The position numbers and the translations under genes are program-made. From Chrysomallon squamiferum (Eukaryota > Mollusca > Gastropoda > Neomphalida > Peltospiridae), in assembly GCA_012295275.1 (NCBI GenBank), contig CM022676.1:14848325-14912324 (forward strand): DNA of 64,000 nt, read 5' to 3'. A model generated the notes under the pieces. That model saw nothing but the letters and a program-made list of their open reading frames with translations. It was not told where the DNA came from and did no database searches. Positions 13,404-25,839 of this stretch are shown one piece after another (the stretch's first letter is position 1; every line of letters begins with the position of its first letter).

Positions 13404-14582
13404 GTGCTTTTAAAATAACAAACCCAATATGTAGAAAGGAAAAAAATGTAAATACTTTAAGAATGTTTTATATACAAATCATTAAAAAAGAAAACAATAA
13501 AAGCGTTATTGTCAGGGTTGAAATTCGAAACATTCAGTATAAGCATAATTAAGACGTTTACATGGAGCATGGATATTAAAGCATTTCACACATAGTTTCT
13601 ATAATGTTAAGAAATGTACTCGCGCCCAGAATTAATCTCGAACAATAATGGATTTTTTGGTTTGTCACAGATAGTTTTACAAAAAACTAAATTGTATAAC
13701 AACAACAAAAAAACAAAATACAAAATTAAATTTTTTATCTTTATTTGACCATAAACTCTGGTTGATAACCGTCTCCAATTTTTTAGCAGAAACAATAATA
13801 ATAAATATATAGATACAAAACTAAATAAATAATAACCTTTGAAATTCATATATTGCATCATTTATTATTTTAAAGATTAGTCTCATAATACAGATGAGTT
13901 TATTTTAGCCGTTTTAACGCGAATAGCGAAAACCTGGCATCTTAGTAAGGCACGCCATGCTGTACGAGTGCGTGAAAGAACATAACATACAAGTTAGGCA
14001 CACGTCAAAATTCAGAGTGTTTTTAATGACATCTTCAAACGAAAATTTAACTTTGAACAGACTAAATTCAAACAGAGAAAAATTTCAATTAAAATAAATA
14101 AAGTAGAAATAAAACCACAATTAAAATTTAAAACTGTTTAAATATGGAACAAAAAAAATTACGTTAAAGCACTTGAAACTTAAAAATGAATTTCAATAAT
14201 TTTATAAATATTTAAACACTTTAATAACTGTATGAATACTAACAACCAACGCCAACACTTTTCTTATAAAAATGTCTTCTTTTCTGAAATGCTTTGAAAT
14301 GTACTGAAAATATACCAGCATTCTAACTGATCACTTACTTCTGTAACAAGTATTTGGCACATGTATACTAATACACTGTTTACTTACAAATGATAAAAAG
14401 AAACACAGTTTTAAATTCTATCCAATTATTCTAAAAGTAACTGTCAAAATGTTATAAGACAAGTCTTTCACACTTATCAATTAAATTCTAGAAATATACA
14501 TATATAATATATTTCATTTAGAAAAACTTAAAAACAAAACAATTATATTAATATATATATATAAATATACAAAGTAAGTTAT

Positions 14583-14586
14583 AATG

Positions 14587-14670
<84 letters not shown>
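14583..14670. repeat. (TAA)n microsatellite, ~88 bp
   Basis: Nearly pure TAA trinucleotides. They create spurious poly-Ile/poly-Asn frames on both strands. Confidence 0.97.
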
Positions 14671-15233
14671 TTGAGGATAAAACCCAAAGAAAGAAACAAG
14701 AATATAATTGAGGTTGTTGTCAATATTTTATACATCTCATATCTCCGTGTTTATCTATCTCTGAGGAGTATGTAGATCTACAGCAAACCAGTGATGACTA
14801 AAGTGTTGATAAACCTGAAGAAAGATAAAATAAAGATAAAATGATAAACAAATAATTATTAGACACACGGAAATAGATAAGCACAGTCACAGACATAAAA
14901 AAAGACAACATATGTAGAGGGACATCATTACATACACTGATAGAGGCACATCTTTACATGTACATATAGATAATACATATATACATACATACACAAGTAA
15001 CTGAAGACGGTCCGACAGAAAAGTAGATATACAGAATCACAGAAACAAACAGACTGAGCGATACTAGACATAGGTACAGATGATACATGCAGATATACTG
15101 AGAGGAAAGCTGATAAAATTAATAATACAATAAAATAACTAATAAAAAGAAAATAGTTCCAAGATTACTAACATGATTATTACATAAATCATTGGAGAAA
15201 ATATGGAATCACTTCCGTTTATTTTATCTAAAC

Positions 15234-15265
<32 letters not shown>

Positions 15266-17461
15266 CCTTTAATTACTACCAAATATCTAGCAGCACACAT
15301 ATACTCATATCTTTCAATCACGTCTATCTCCAGAAGTGAAAGTCTTGTCCGTCAAGCACTTATATTCGTTCTTAATGACCTTCAAATATTCAAATGCTGA
15401 CAACAGTAAAAACCTGTTTCTCAAAGATTTTTTTCGGTCCTAGACTATTGATTTAATTGAAATTAGCCTCCGAAAACTCAAAGCAGAGAATAGTAAGTTG
15501 TTCTTTAAGCGGAATAAAATTAACTTGCTATAGGTCATCTGTCTATGTAAGGCGAAGGGCTTCTTTACATAATATATAATTGCATACAGTCCTCAAAGAA
15601 CTGCCATAGTGAACTATTAACTCTTACTCATGGTGTTTCTTTGTATTTACAAAGAAGTGTATTGTGGGAAACATGGTATTTGCAATTTAAATGTGATTTA
15701 AGAGAACTGTGTGAATTATGCTTGTAAATATGAATACATACATACATTCATATATAGATAGACAGCTAGATATATAGATATATGCTTATATATACAGACG
15801 TGTACATGTATATTCATTAGAAGAAACTGCTGTAAATATTTGAATTCCCTGAAAGTTAACCTATTTTATTAATACTTTTCAGTTTTGAATTATCAAGGTG
15901 TATCTGTGTCTGTACATACATACACACAGTCGAAACTCGTCTAACAGCACCTGTTCAAAATCCCACCACAAATTCCCCCAAAAGCATTTCCTTCTTTAAA
16001 TGAGCTGTTCTGTGCAGTCACTGGTTTATAACCGCCAGCAGCCAATGTTTTTCACTGAAAATAATCAACTGAACCTACTATAATGGTCACAGTTTTTACA
16101 TATTTTAATAGCTTTCCAATGGGGCTAAAAGCAACCACAGCCTAATGCTTGCAAAATATTTAACAGGGTTTTCACTGTTGAGTTAAAGCAAAAGTGTTAT
16201 GTGTAGTGTTTAAAACATCCTGTTTTACATACAGGTTATGAATTCACAGAAAAACTCATGATCAAAGAAACAACAATACTCCGTTTATGAGCAAATCTTT
16301 ATCTTTTTCTCCATGCAATTCATAAAGTTTTTGTCTGCTTGTAAGCCAAATTAAGAGAGGTTAAAAAACACTGATTCTGCACTGACTGGCTGAACTCTAA
16401 CTGTCTACCACTAATCAGTTAAAGTGAATGCATATAACATTGGCTGGGACTTTTATTGAGACTAGGATGTCAGCAATGACCACTATGTTGCTATCATCCA
16501 TGTCAGTGGTATCCATCATTTTGCCCGAGTCAACACCTTCGTTATGGCTGTCTTAAGTCTGTGTTTACTCAGATTCCATAAACTTGCATAATTTACGTTA
16601 ATTTAATAATGAAATGTGTTGATTAGATGAGATCATATTATATTGTGAAAAGAATCATTTTCAAGCATTCTTGACCAGTTTTTAATTAGTGGTTTTGGAT
16701 ATAAAGATTTCAGATGGTTTTATTAAGAACAGTGGAAGGGGAACTGAGGTTACATGAATGATTAGCACAAGGTTAGGGCTAACAATGTGATTATGTTACT
16801 TACTGCTTGATGGTGTTGTTTCTGTTGTTGTCGATTCTAATATAAACATATTAATATGAATAAAATAAATAATGTGTATGAATTAAGCTTTAGTATGGTA
16901 AGAACAAGTGAAGTGGAGAAAATACATTTTAAGAAAGAAAAAGAAAAATATTCAATAAATAATAATGTTAATAATAATATTATTATTACTATAATATTAA
17001 AGAACAAGGTAATGCAAAAAGTGTAATTTCATTACTAAAACTAGACAAGTAAGAGTAATATCTAATTTACAAACTATAATTTCAGATAATAAATCAGAAA
17101 TATAATCAGATCAAATGTAAATATTCTGTTCCGTCTCATTAAAACATCCATACAGGACATTCCACAACAAAACACACTGACAGCACAGGTCAACAATTGG
17201 TAATTTCTGGGTTCAAACCATACATACTCAACATATGTATTGGTGAAACTTTACATATACAAAAACCAGGTATATAATAGTAATAGTAATGTTCTATTGA
17301 AGAAAAGAAAGAATGAAAGAAAAATACATTTTTTACAATTTTAGTTAATATATTTTAATCTGTCATGGAAGTTCTTACTGCAGACATTATATTCAAAACT
17401 GTTGAAAAGTGTTTATAAAAGGTTTTACAGTATAATAAAACAGCAGATTTGCATTTATCTC

Positions 17462-17465
<4 letters not shown>

Positions 17466-17535
<70 letters not shown>
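17466..17535. repeat. (GT)n microsatellite, ~70 bp
   Basis: Pure GT dinucleotides, about 280 bp downstream of the stop codon of the IgSF gene. Confidence 0.97.
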
Positions 17536-17540
<5 letters not shown>

Positions 17541-17812
17541 CAGGCATCAAGCTGTACCTTTATCTATGTTAATAAGCATATTACTCAGTGTGGAACTAAA
17601 ACAGTCAACATAGTATAAACTTCTTTTTAAAAGCTTTTTTTTATATCAGAATTAGAAGATAGAAATAAAGCTATTCCCTGATTAGTTAAGCAGAATCCAC
17701 AAACAATCACTGGAATCTAGAAATTATCTAAATAATGAAGAATGTAGCTAAGTGTACTGAGCTGAAGCAAATAAAAAGTTTGGAATAAAAAGCAAATTAA
17801 ATTTGAAACTGC

Positions 17813-20800
17813 TTAATTTGTTTGTAATTTGATTTTCACATCAATAGTAGTAATATGTTTTGTTTTCTGATGATCAACATTATTGTGATTCTGTCTGGTA
17901 GGATATTGGCTCTCTGCTGTATTGTTGCTCACATCAGTTTTATTCAGTGAATCAGTGACTGACTGTTGACAAACTTCAGATTTTGTGAGTTCTTTACAGA
18001 CATCTTTACTGACTGGTTGATTTGAAGGTTTTACATTTGTCTGATTATATGAGTAATCTTCAGAACTTTCATTATCTTCATCACTTCCATGGTTACTAGA
18101 CATACTGTGTGAAGATTCATTAGCAATCCTATCTTTGACAGACTGAAGTTTCTACATCTTCAGTGTCATGTTTTTTGTCAGTGTTCTCTTGAATGTTACA
18201 ATTTTCTTCGGCTTTGACATCAACAGAAACCTCAGTTTGAGACTTTTCAATGTTCATTTTACTGCTCAGTTCAATATTTGTAGTTTTATCATTTTTCTTT
18301 GTGTTTTGGTTTCTTATTGATATCAGACAGCATGTTATGATTATACAAAGACCTGTGACACTGATAACTGTAATGAGGATAATACAAACTAAATTATAGC
18401 CAGAACCTTGTCCCAGGTTTGGAGTTGTTTGGAGTTTTTCTTCTGCTAAAAAGGAAAAATGTTATTCACTGATCCATCCATCACTTGTAGTTTTATTTAA
18501 AAAATTAAAGTCTGGAAATAAAAAATGTTGTTGACCCTATCAAAATGATGTATCATTTTCTATGTGAATAAAGTTATGGCTGTCACATATGAAAATATAT
18601 TAGACCTGTCACTAAATTTGATCAAACTGTTTTTAATTTGCCATATTTTAATTTTGTTATGTTATTCAAAGCCAAATAAAACTCTGCAATGAATCCAGTA
18701 AGAATAGACTTTGGTATCGAAATTAACTTACTGACTGGGACATAATTATTCATCTGGTCATGTTTTAAGAAGTAAACCCGGATCTCGCTGCCTGAATAAT
18801 CTCTGAATAGGTCAACAAATCATTCTCTGAAGAAAACACAAATATTTGTTCCATTACAGTGAGATTTAATTAATCTTAAAGCACATGCACACTATTTTAC
18901 AGTTAACAGCAGTGAATCAGTTGTGTACAACAAATCTAAATCATCGTTAATATCAAAATGTTACAAATCATACATTTCAAATAAACAGTATTTGTTAGGT
19001 GCTGGTTACTTCCAGACTTGTTACTAAGATCCGTACACACACACACACACAACATGCATTACATTTGAAACTACTGCTTCATTTTAAACAAGGTAAAAAA
19101 AAAAAAAAAAATTGTCATTACCTTGTATATGTAGTTCAATTTTGTTACTTGAGCTGACAGCAGGGATACTTTGGTCAATCATCAAGCTATTTTTAGCAGC
19201 ACAGAAAACTTTCTGACCATCATGTTCTCTTGCTGGCTGTGTACGTCACATTTAATGTTGTCAGTCTGTCAGTAGTAGTGGGAGATCCAGTGATGCTGAC
19301 AGGAAGCTTGTTACTGTCTACGTACCACAAGATCTGTGAAACAGTCGGTGCTGGTTTGGCTCCATGTACAACACAGGTAAAAATAGCAGCGTATCCCTCA
19401 GTGATCTGAAATGAGTTTGGTCTTTTTCCAGAAATGTTCATGTTCACAGAATTAACTGGAGCTGGAAAAGGAAGATAAAGAAAATTCACTGTACTATTGC
19501 TTATGATGTAATCAAACCATAAAACACTGATAATTGTTTCATATAGCAAATATTAACAAACAGAAAACAAAATGTATGTCTTATTAAATGGTCTTAAAAG
19601 AGTTCTTTTAATTAGCTGGTAAAAATGCTGAATATTTCAAACCCGACCGTCTCAGATTTTTATATTTGTTATACTTGTTGATTGGGATCCCACAGCACCA
19701 AATCCAAAATTTTAGGCCCATGGGACCAGTGGGGTGGGAGAATTTTGGCCAAAATGGGCATGACCACATACATTTGAACCCTCATATCTCAGGAACTACT
19801 GGGCCAATCTTCATAAAATTGGTATTGTTGAAAAGTCAACATGACAAGGATTCCAAATCTGCCATTATTGTTCAGTTTGAAAAAAGTTGGGGTATACTGA
19901 CCTTTTGACCTTTGCTATGACCTTGAAATTTACCTTGTGGATTATGTGACCTTGAGATGACCTTTCTTGTAATTTAATCTCCCATATGTTAACTAAAACA
20001 TATAAAAGTTTCAGAGGTGTAATCTTTTTCATTTAGCCACAATATACATTTAAATAATGCACACGTGTATACCAAGTTTCATAAAAATTGGAGATGGTCG
20101 GGTTTAACCCATTGGGTGATTTGACACGGAATGAGCCATAAATATGAAAAAACATATAAAAAAGAAAAATAATAAAATGAAAAATCCCTGTTTCAATGAA
20201 GTAGATATATCACAAATATGGGCAATGTTAATTTTGGCAGAAAGTATGAAAATGGGCCCAACATCACTTACAGCTTATGATGAGTTTGCCGGCCATTCAT
20301 TGGCAGTGCCACCTGTTTTATTAGTGAACTTCATTTTGTATAATAAATTTAATAGACACTTTGATTTTATTTAATTGCAAATAAAATAATCTTGTTAATA
20401 GTTAATGCATTTAATGCTATTATTTATAGGTGTATTTTTGACAAACAAGTAGTTTGAACACTCTGTAAAGTATGTGTACCCTGAACATTTTCTGTATATA
20501 TTGCACCAGTTACACCGATTCCCTCTATCCCTTTCACAAATGCTGGAGAGATCTTTAGTGCAAGCTGAGTCATTAGCTCTGTAGCACAATCTGAGAGAAA
20601 ATCCACACTACATGAATCCACAAAATAGGAAAGTATAAATTAAAACCAATTCAGAGCCACCAATTTAAAATGCTCTGTAGGAAAGCTGATAAAAAGGATG
20701 CACTAAAGATCAGATCACTTCCATATGACTAGAGATTAAGGATGCATTCAAAGAAATGTTTTTTAAAAAGAAGAAATCCTACATTTGCTGTCTAGAAAAA

Positions 20801-23237
20801 GCTTTTGACAAACACTGGAGTTAAATCTGAAGATGCTAACATTGCACATGTTCAAAAGACCGAAATATAGAAAAACAAATGTCTGTACCACATGGTGTTC
20901 TCAAACTAATTCTCTCTATCATTTTATAATAATGATATATTAAAGAATATCCCACAGTGGATTCATGGGTGCAATATATACAGACTAGCTGTTTATGTTA
21001 TTCAGAAGACCGAGTTACAACAGCAAATACGAGAAGCTTTGCACACAACTGAAAAATGCAAAGACATGGCTGGTTTATTAAAAAGCAAATTGCATTAACC
21101 TGGCCAACAAAGAACTTAAACAGCCTCCAAACTGAAAGAAATATTACCTCTAGACAAAGAGCCAGATTACTATCTATGACCTATGAGTCACAGATAATCA
21201 ACTGCTCTAGCATCGCCAAAAACAGAAAACAACAGGAAATCCACCAGGCATGAATAATACAAAAAAGATGAGACATAGTTCATGACCATAAGATTAAGAA
21301 AATCCTAATGTACTGCATATTTCCTGTATTGAAGACAGAACTTTCCTGATACTCAAAAGACTATACCAGACGAACACCCGGAGAGACCTGGGAACAACTG
21401 CTTTTACCCTACAGTATATGTTTAATGCCTATCCTCAGAAATCGGCTGAGGACGTAACCAAAAATGGAGACAGAGGGATTCAAACTGAACTAAAATATGG
21501 GAGAAAAAACAAAATGAGCTCTCCATTCCAATAGGAAAGCATTCCTCCAATTCAAGAAAAAAGGCAAAACCTGTTCTGAACAAATGGTTCACTTCATGGA
21601 AATGAGGAAGCAGATATGGTAACAAAAGGTGGTAATCACAAATCACATGTGGAGATGCAGACCAAAGTAAAAGAAACCTCATGAGATGATTTTGCAATAA
21701 CACACAGACTGTAACATCGGACAGTTACTACTACCAGTTTTTAAGAAAAGATCAAGTGATAACTGTACACCTAAAAACACGTCACTATGTATTAAACCAT
21801 CACATGTATATGGAATTCTGAGTGGAAAACACCATTGTTGTGTAATGGCTATGTTAGTGTAGTATCTTCTTAAGCACTGTTTTACCCACTAGAAACACAG
21901 GAAGGCAGTCAGGCCTTTGGACAAACTTCTGGAGGAGAACCTCTGAGACTAAAGGATAACTTATAGTATATAACAGCATTTATTCAAGCTACTGAATTAA
22001 GTTATTTTTTCTTTCCTTTTCAGTTTTTATATTATTGTTTTGTTTTTCGAAGTCTGTAGTATAAATGACGAACTAAAAAAACAAATCAAGGGATTATTAA
22101 AGATTTGGAAGAAAAAAAAGTATTGTAAAATTGTATGAGCTAGGCCACATGAATGAAAGGAAGGTAAAATTTAGATAAGTAGCAATAACATTACGTTTTA
22201 TTGGCAGATATAGTTTCGTCAAATATTTTGACCTGACAATGTATTTTACAGAATAAGAAAACTACTGGGCAAAGTTCCATACTTCGATCAGAAATTAATG
22301 CTTTTTTTTTTTTTGCTTTTTTTAATATTGTAGACCACCATGTACGTATTTCAGCCCCATAGGAGTAAGATGCCAAAAAGTGAAGTGGTGATTAATTTGA
22401 CTTCATTTGTGTTATACCCAAATAACCCACCTAGGTAACAGATTTTAAAGTCCAAAATTCAAGATGATCACTATCACTCATGGAAAACTGAGAAAATGGC
22501 GTATCTCCGGAAATACTCCACAAACTTCATCTTTTAATATTAATTAAAATTTCATAATGATTAATATTCTTGACATTTATATATAATAAGTAAATATCTT
22601 GATGATAAAAATTAAAATAAGAAAAATATTTTGTCTTTGCTGATTTCAGTTTCATATAATATACAAGTTGCAGTAACATACATCAACATTCTTTAATGGA
22701 ATAATTGTTGTATAAAAAACACAACTTATGGTAGCTGGAACAATGAATAACACTTAAAATAAATTAATTGTATTATATTAAAAACAAATAACTTACTGAA
22801 AACTGGTAAATCAATATGGATGCTTTCACTTTTATTATAGATACATTTCCAGGTAGCTTCATCTTCAATACTGACACTGTTTATTGTCAGATTGAAGAGT
22901 TTAGAAGTTCCTGTGTCACCAGCATAGTTACAAGAGTAACCATTGTAAACAGGGACTTCACGACATTTTGCCATGACTGAACACACAGTATTTCCATTTC
23001 TCACAAAGCCGACAGGTAAAGTGTTGCTGTCTGATACAGAACACTGGAATGCGTAGATCTGACTCAACACACCATTGGCAGCACCTGTTAAGGTCACCAA
23101 ACCTGCAAACATATATACAATACAATTGTTTCAGTTTGATGTTGTTATTATTTTACAATTTGAAGTAGCATTCATGCAATAAACAAAATGAAAAGCCTTC
23201 AGATTTTCCATTCACTTACTTTTTATTGAGATATGAT
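17813..23237 (-). CDS. IgSF single-pass transmembrane receptor (5' end missing, three frameshifts)
   Basis: Exons in gene order are 23220-23237 (18-bp micro-exon), 22797-23102 (Ig domain 1), 19122-19461 (Ig domain 2), 18732-18826 (stalk) and 17813-18445 (membrane helix and tail). All have GT-AG borders and phase-1 junctions. Ig1 has the Cys pair FQC ... EDEATWKC. Ig2 has FTCVVHG, the ILWY tryptophan and VFCAAKN. The last exon encodes a hydrophobic helix (YNLVCIILITVISVTGLCII) and a Ser/Asn/Glu-rich tail of about 175 residues ending KIKLQTN. It is probably a surface adhesion or immune-type receptor; the ligand is unknown. Three one-base indels break the frame: an extra base near 19230 (exon length 340, expected 339), a missing base near 18818 (95, expected 96) and an extra base near 18136 (633, expected 632). 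Each correction restores a sensible Ig or tail reading, so these are sequence errors or a young pseudogene. No signal-peptide exon was found upstream. The gene is AT-rich like its surroundings. Confidence 0.8.
19665..20145 (+). repeat. Noncoding interspersed repeat in an IgSF intron
   Basis: A GC-richer block sits inside the AT-rich intron. It has short recurring phrases (repeated TGACCTT, CCAAGTTTCATAAAAATTGG, GGTGATTTGACACGGAATGA) and no open frame. The style fits high-copy noncoding invertebrate repeats, but only a genome-wide copy count can prove it. Confidence 0.5.
20395..20590 (-). CDS. Cysteine-rich exon inside an IgSF intron
   Basis: A splice acceptor (TTTTCTCTCAG) ends at 20591, followed by 65 codons starting LCYRANDSACTKDLSSICER, then a dense Cys run (NRCNWCNIYRKCSGYTYFTEC) and a stop at 20395-20397. 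About nine cysteines fall in the first 46 residues, which suggests a disulphide-stabilised extracellular module. I do not recognise the family. A second frame of the same DNA is also open but lacks the cysteines. A decayed relative lies at 11283-11640. The exon is on the same strand as the IgSF gene, between Ig1 and Ig2. It may be an alternative (truncating) terminal exon of that gene or a stray fragment of another gene: it has no clear downstream donor. Confidence 0.4.
20650..21980 (+). mobile_element. Decayed non-LTR retrotransposon (RT and RNase H remains)
   Basis: Fragments of a LINE second ORF can be read in shifting frames on the plus strand. LEKAFDKHW (about 20790-20816) resembles the reverse transcriptase AFD motif. 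VPHGVLKLILSIIL (about 20889-20930) resembles VPQGxVLSPxLFxIY. CLCYSEDRV (about 20990-21015) resembles the YADD region. Further on, SLHGNEEADMVTKGG (about 21590-21635) resembles the RNase H motif HxGxxGNExAD, and THHYVLNHHMYMEF-like text (about 21775-21820) resembles the post-RNase H LRTGH...LxxHLxR segment. Many stops and frameshifts show it is dead. It is antisense to the IgSF gene, inside its Ig1-Ig2 intron. Confidence 0.6.
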
Positions 23238-24494
23238 CTGAAACAAAATAAATCAAACTTATAAAATCAGTAAAAATAGGTCAAAACAATATGACAGGAC
23301 AAAAATATAAGCACTTTAAATACTTTGCCTGCATCAGGCACAGAGGACAACAGAAACTCTACTTTCAGGTCAGTGCACATAAAGAAGTTCAGCTTTTTAT
23401 TAACGCCACATGCAAATCATTCATTGATTATAATGATCCAGACTGGGCTTTAGGTAAAGATAATTAAATGTTTATTCTGAAAATATCCATATCTAAGACT
23501 TGAAATACATTTTCTGGGTAGGTGTAAAACAATTATAATTTCCTAGGGATGGATCAAGCTTATAAAATACATACATAAGTAACAGAATTCTGACACATTT
23601 GTCTTGCTTTCAGGGATTTCTAATACATGTCATAAATTTGACTGCAAGGAAATTGTCGTTACAAACTCCATAGAAATAAAAGAAATCAAACATTAACTTC
23701 TGAAAAAACTTCAACTTTGGAAAAAAAAAAAAAAAAATGTCCAGCCTTCCTTTTCAGCCTTTGCCTGTCAGAAGTGTATTTGCCTCAGTTTGTCATACAG
23801 CTTCTGTATTTTCCTCAAAGTTATTGCTTGTTTTTGTTTATCTGTTTCACTTCTGCATCCTTTCTCTAGAATTCTTCTAGTTACTCAGGATATTCATTGA
23901 AGTTCACTGTTTTCTTTGTCATTCGTGCATTTTGCCTTTTAACTTCAACTGGATCTGGAGGGTTATCCATATTGCCTTAAGAAAGGAAAGGCAATAAAAT
24001 GTCTAAATATATATGATTTATCATGTTCAAGGTAATTCAACCCAAATGACTCATGTACATTTTGTATAGAACCACTATAGGCCTAGCGGTTTTCTGTAAT
24101 CATGGTAAATGGACTGAATTTGCAGAATTCAAACTGTGAAACGGATATCATGTTTGGAAATGGGATTTTAATATTCAGCAAAGTAGAAAAATAATTACCA
24201 TTTTTCTACTGTCAGAGTCTATGAGACTGATGACTTGTCAATGTTGTCAAACATATGATATCTCATTTACCAATTTCCACATCCAGTCATGCTTGCACAG
24301 TTGTTATATTCCTATGGTCATTCGACACCTTACATATGATGCCAGACTGCCATAGCAGTGATAAAAATAAATGGTATAAGTGAATTTCATTTTCTTTACG
24401 GCCTATCAGCCCCAATCCCCTTTGAATAAAAGACTATGTAGTTAGTTGTAAAATCATATTTTATTACATTTACCTGTTTTAATTGTGGTATTTG

Positions 24495-24576
24495 ATCCTG
24501 ATGCAGTCTTTAATTCAATGGACATCATCAGCTTCTTCTCAGCACTGTCCTTTGCACTCACTTTCTTGGGATCCAT
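24495..24576 (-). mobile_element. Fragment of a Tigger-type transposase N-terminus
   Basis: The minus strand reads MDPKKVSAKDSAEKKLMMSI followed by ELKT, matching the familiar start of Tigger/CENP-B-like transposases (MxPKKxSAxxSAEKKxxMxSIELK). It loses similarity after about 25 codons, before the helix-turn-helix is complete, so only a scrap remains. Confidence 0.5.
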
Positions 24577-25839
24577 GGCCAGAAAAAAGAAATTTGGCAA
24601 AATACTGCACAAAACTCATGCACAACACAACAGAGATACTTTGTGGCAAGGTAACCATGTGAGCTAACCATGTGAAGTACATACGTACATACATACATAC
24701 ATTAGGTATGTAAACACATTTTTCAAACCCCACTAATCTGAAAATAAATAAGACAGTTGGGTAGAGCTTGTAAACCTCTTTAAAATGATACCAAAATCAA
24801 GTGAATATGTTGAAAATTAAGGAAGTAGCAGCAATTTTAAACCCCCTAATAAGCACTTTATTTTCGTCCCGTTAAACACCATGTAAGTCATTAGAGGTTT
24901 CAAGTTTGTGAAAGAAAATAGCTATATTTTAACATTCTTCGTTAATAATCGAGCTTTCTTGATGAAATTTTCAGTGAAGACCAATGCCAAACTCTGCTAT
25001 CGATTATATTTGTAAAAATTAAAAATAAATTATTAATTAAGGTACCAGCAACCTAACAAACATAATTGGAAAAAGCTATTAAAAGTGCAGATTTTGTCCA
25101 TTTCCTGCCACTCCCAAATCCCTTCTGTAAAATTTAACATGAAAAACAATTACACTCAAATACAGATTAATATGCGCTCTTTTAAATGGTGATGTTGTTT
25201 TTGTTATGTGTTAAATCCGTAGTTTGTATGAGAGTGTTAAACGTGGTGGGGGTAAGCGAACTTTGTGAACATCCCTAAAGCTAAAGCGGTGTCGCTCTAC
25301 AAAGCGCTCATCTGAAGGCGGTGTCGCCTTTGCTCAACACCGACTATTTTTAGCAAGGCTATTTTTAGCAACCAGGAAGGTCAAAGTTCGATATTTCTAA
25401 CAACATGCATGTCGTCGCTATTAATACCAATGGCGTGTAAATTTATAACAAAAGTTATGTCCACAAATGTATATTGCTTGCCTAAAAATAAATTAAAAAA
25501 AATAAATTTAAAAAAAAATTAAGAAAGAAAGAAAAAAAGAGTAACAAACATATAAAAGAACCTCTGCTATTTAAAATGATTGAAGCTATGTTTATATTTT
25601 TAGTAACTTTTGGGATGCATAGTTTTCTCCAGTGTTCGGATTTCTAAAGTATATACATTATATGATTAAAATAAACTAACTTCGTGTTTTGCTTTAAAAA
25701 TTCTTGCGATAAATGGCGAATTAAAAATCATAAACATAACAAACTGTACTACAAAACAGTACAATGAATGTATTCTGTGAATCTAACTACCAGAGGTATT
25801 CATAGAATATTAAATACGAAACGTACAACTTTTTCTTTT

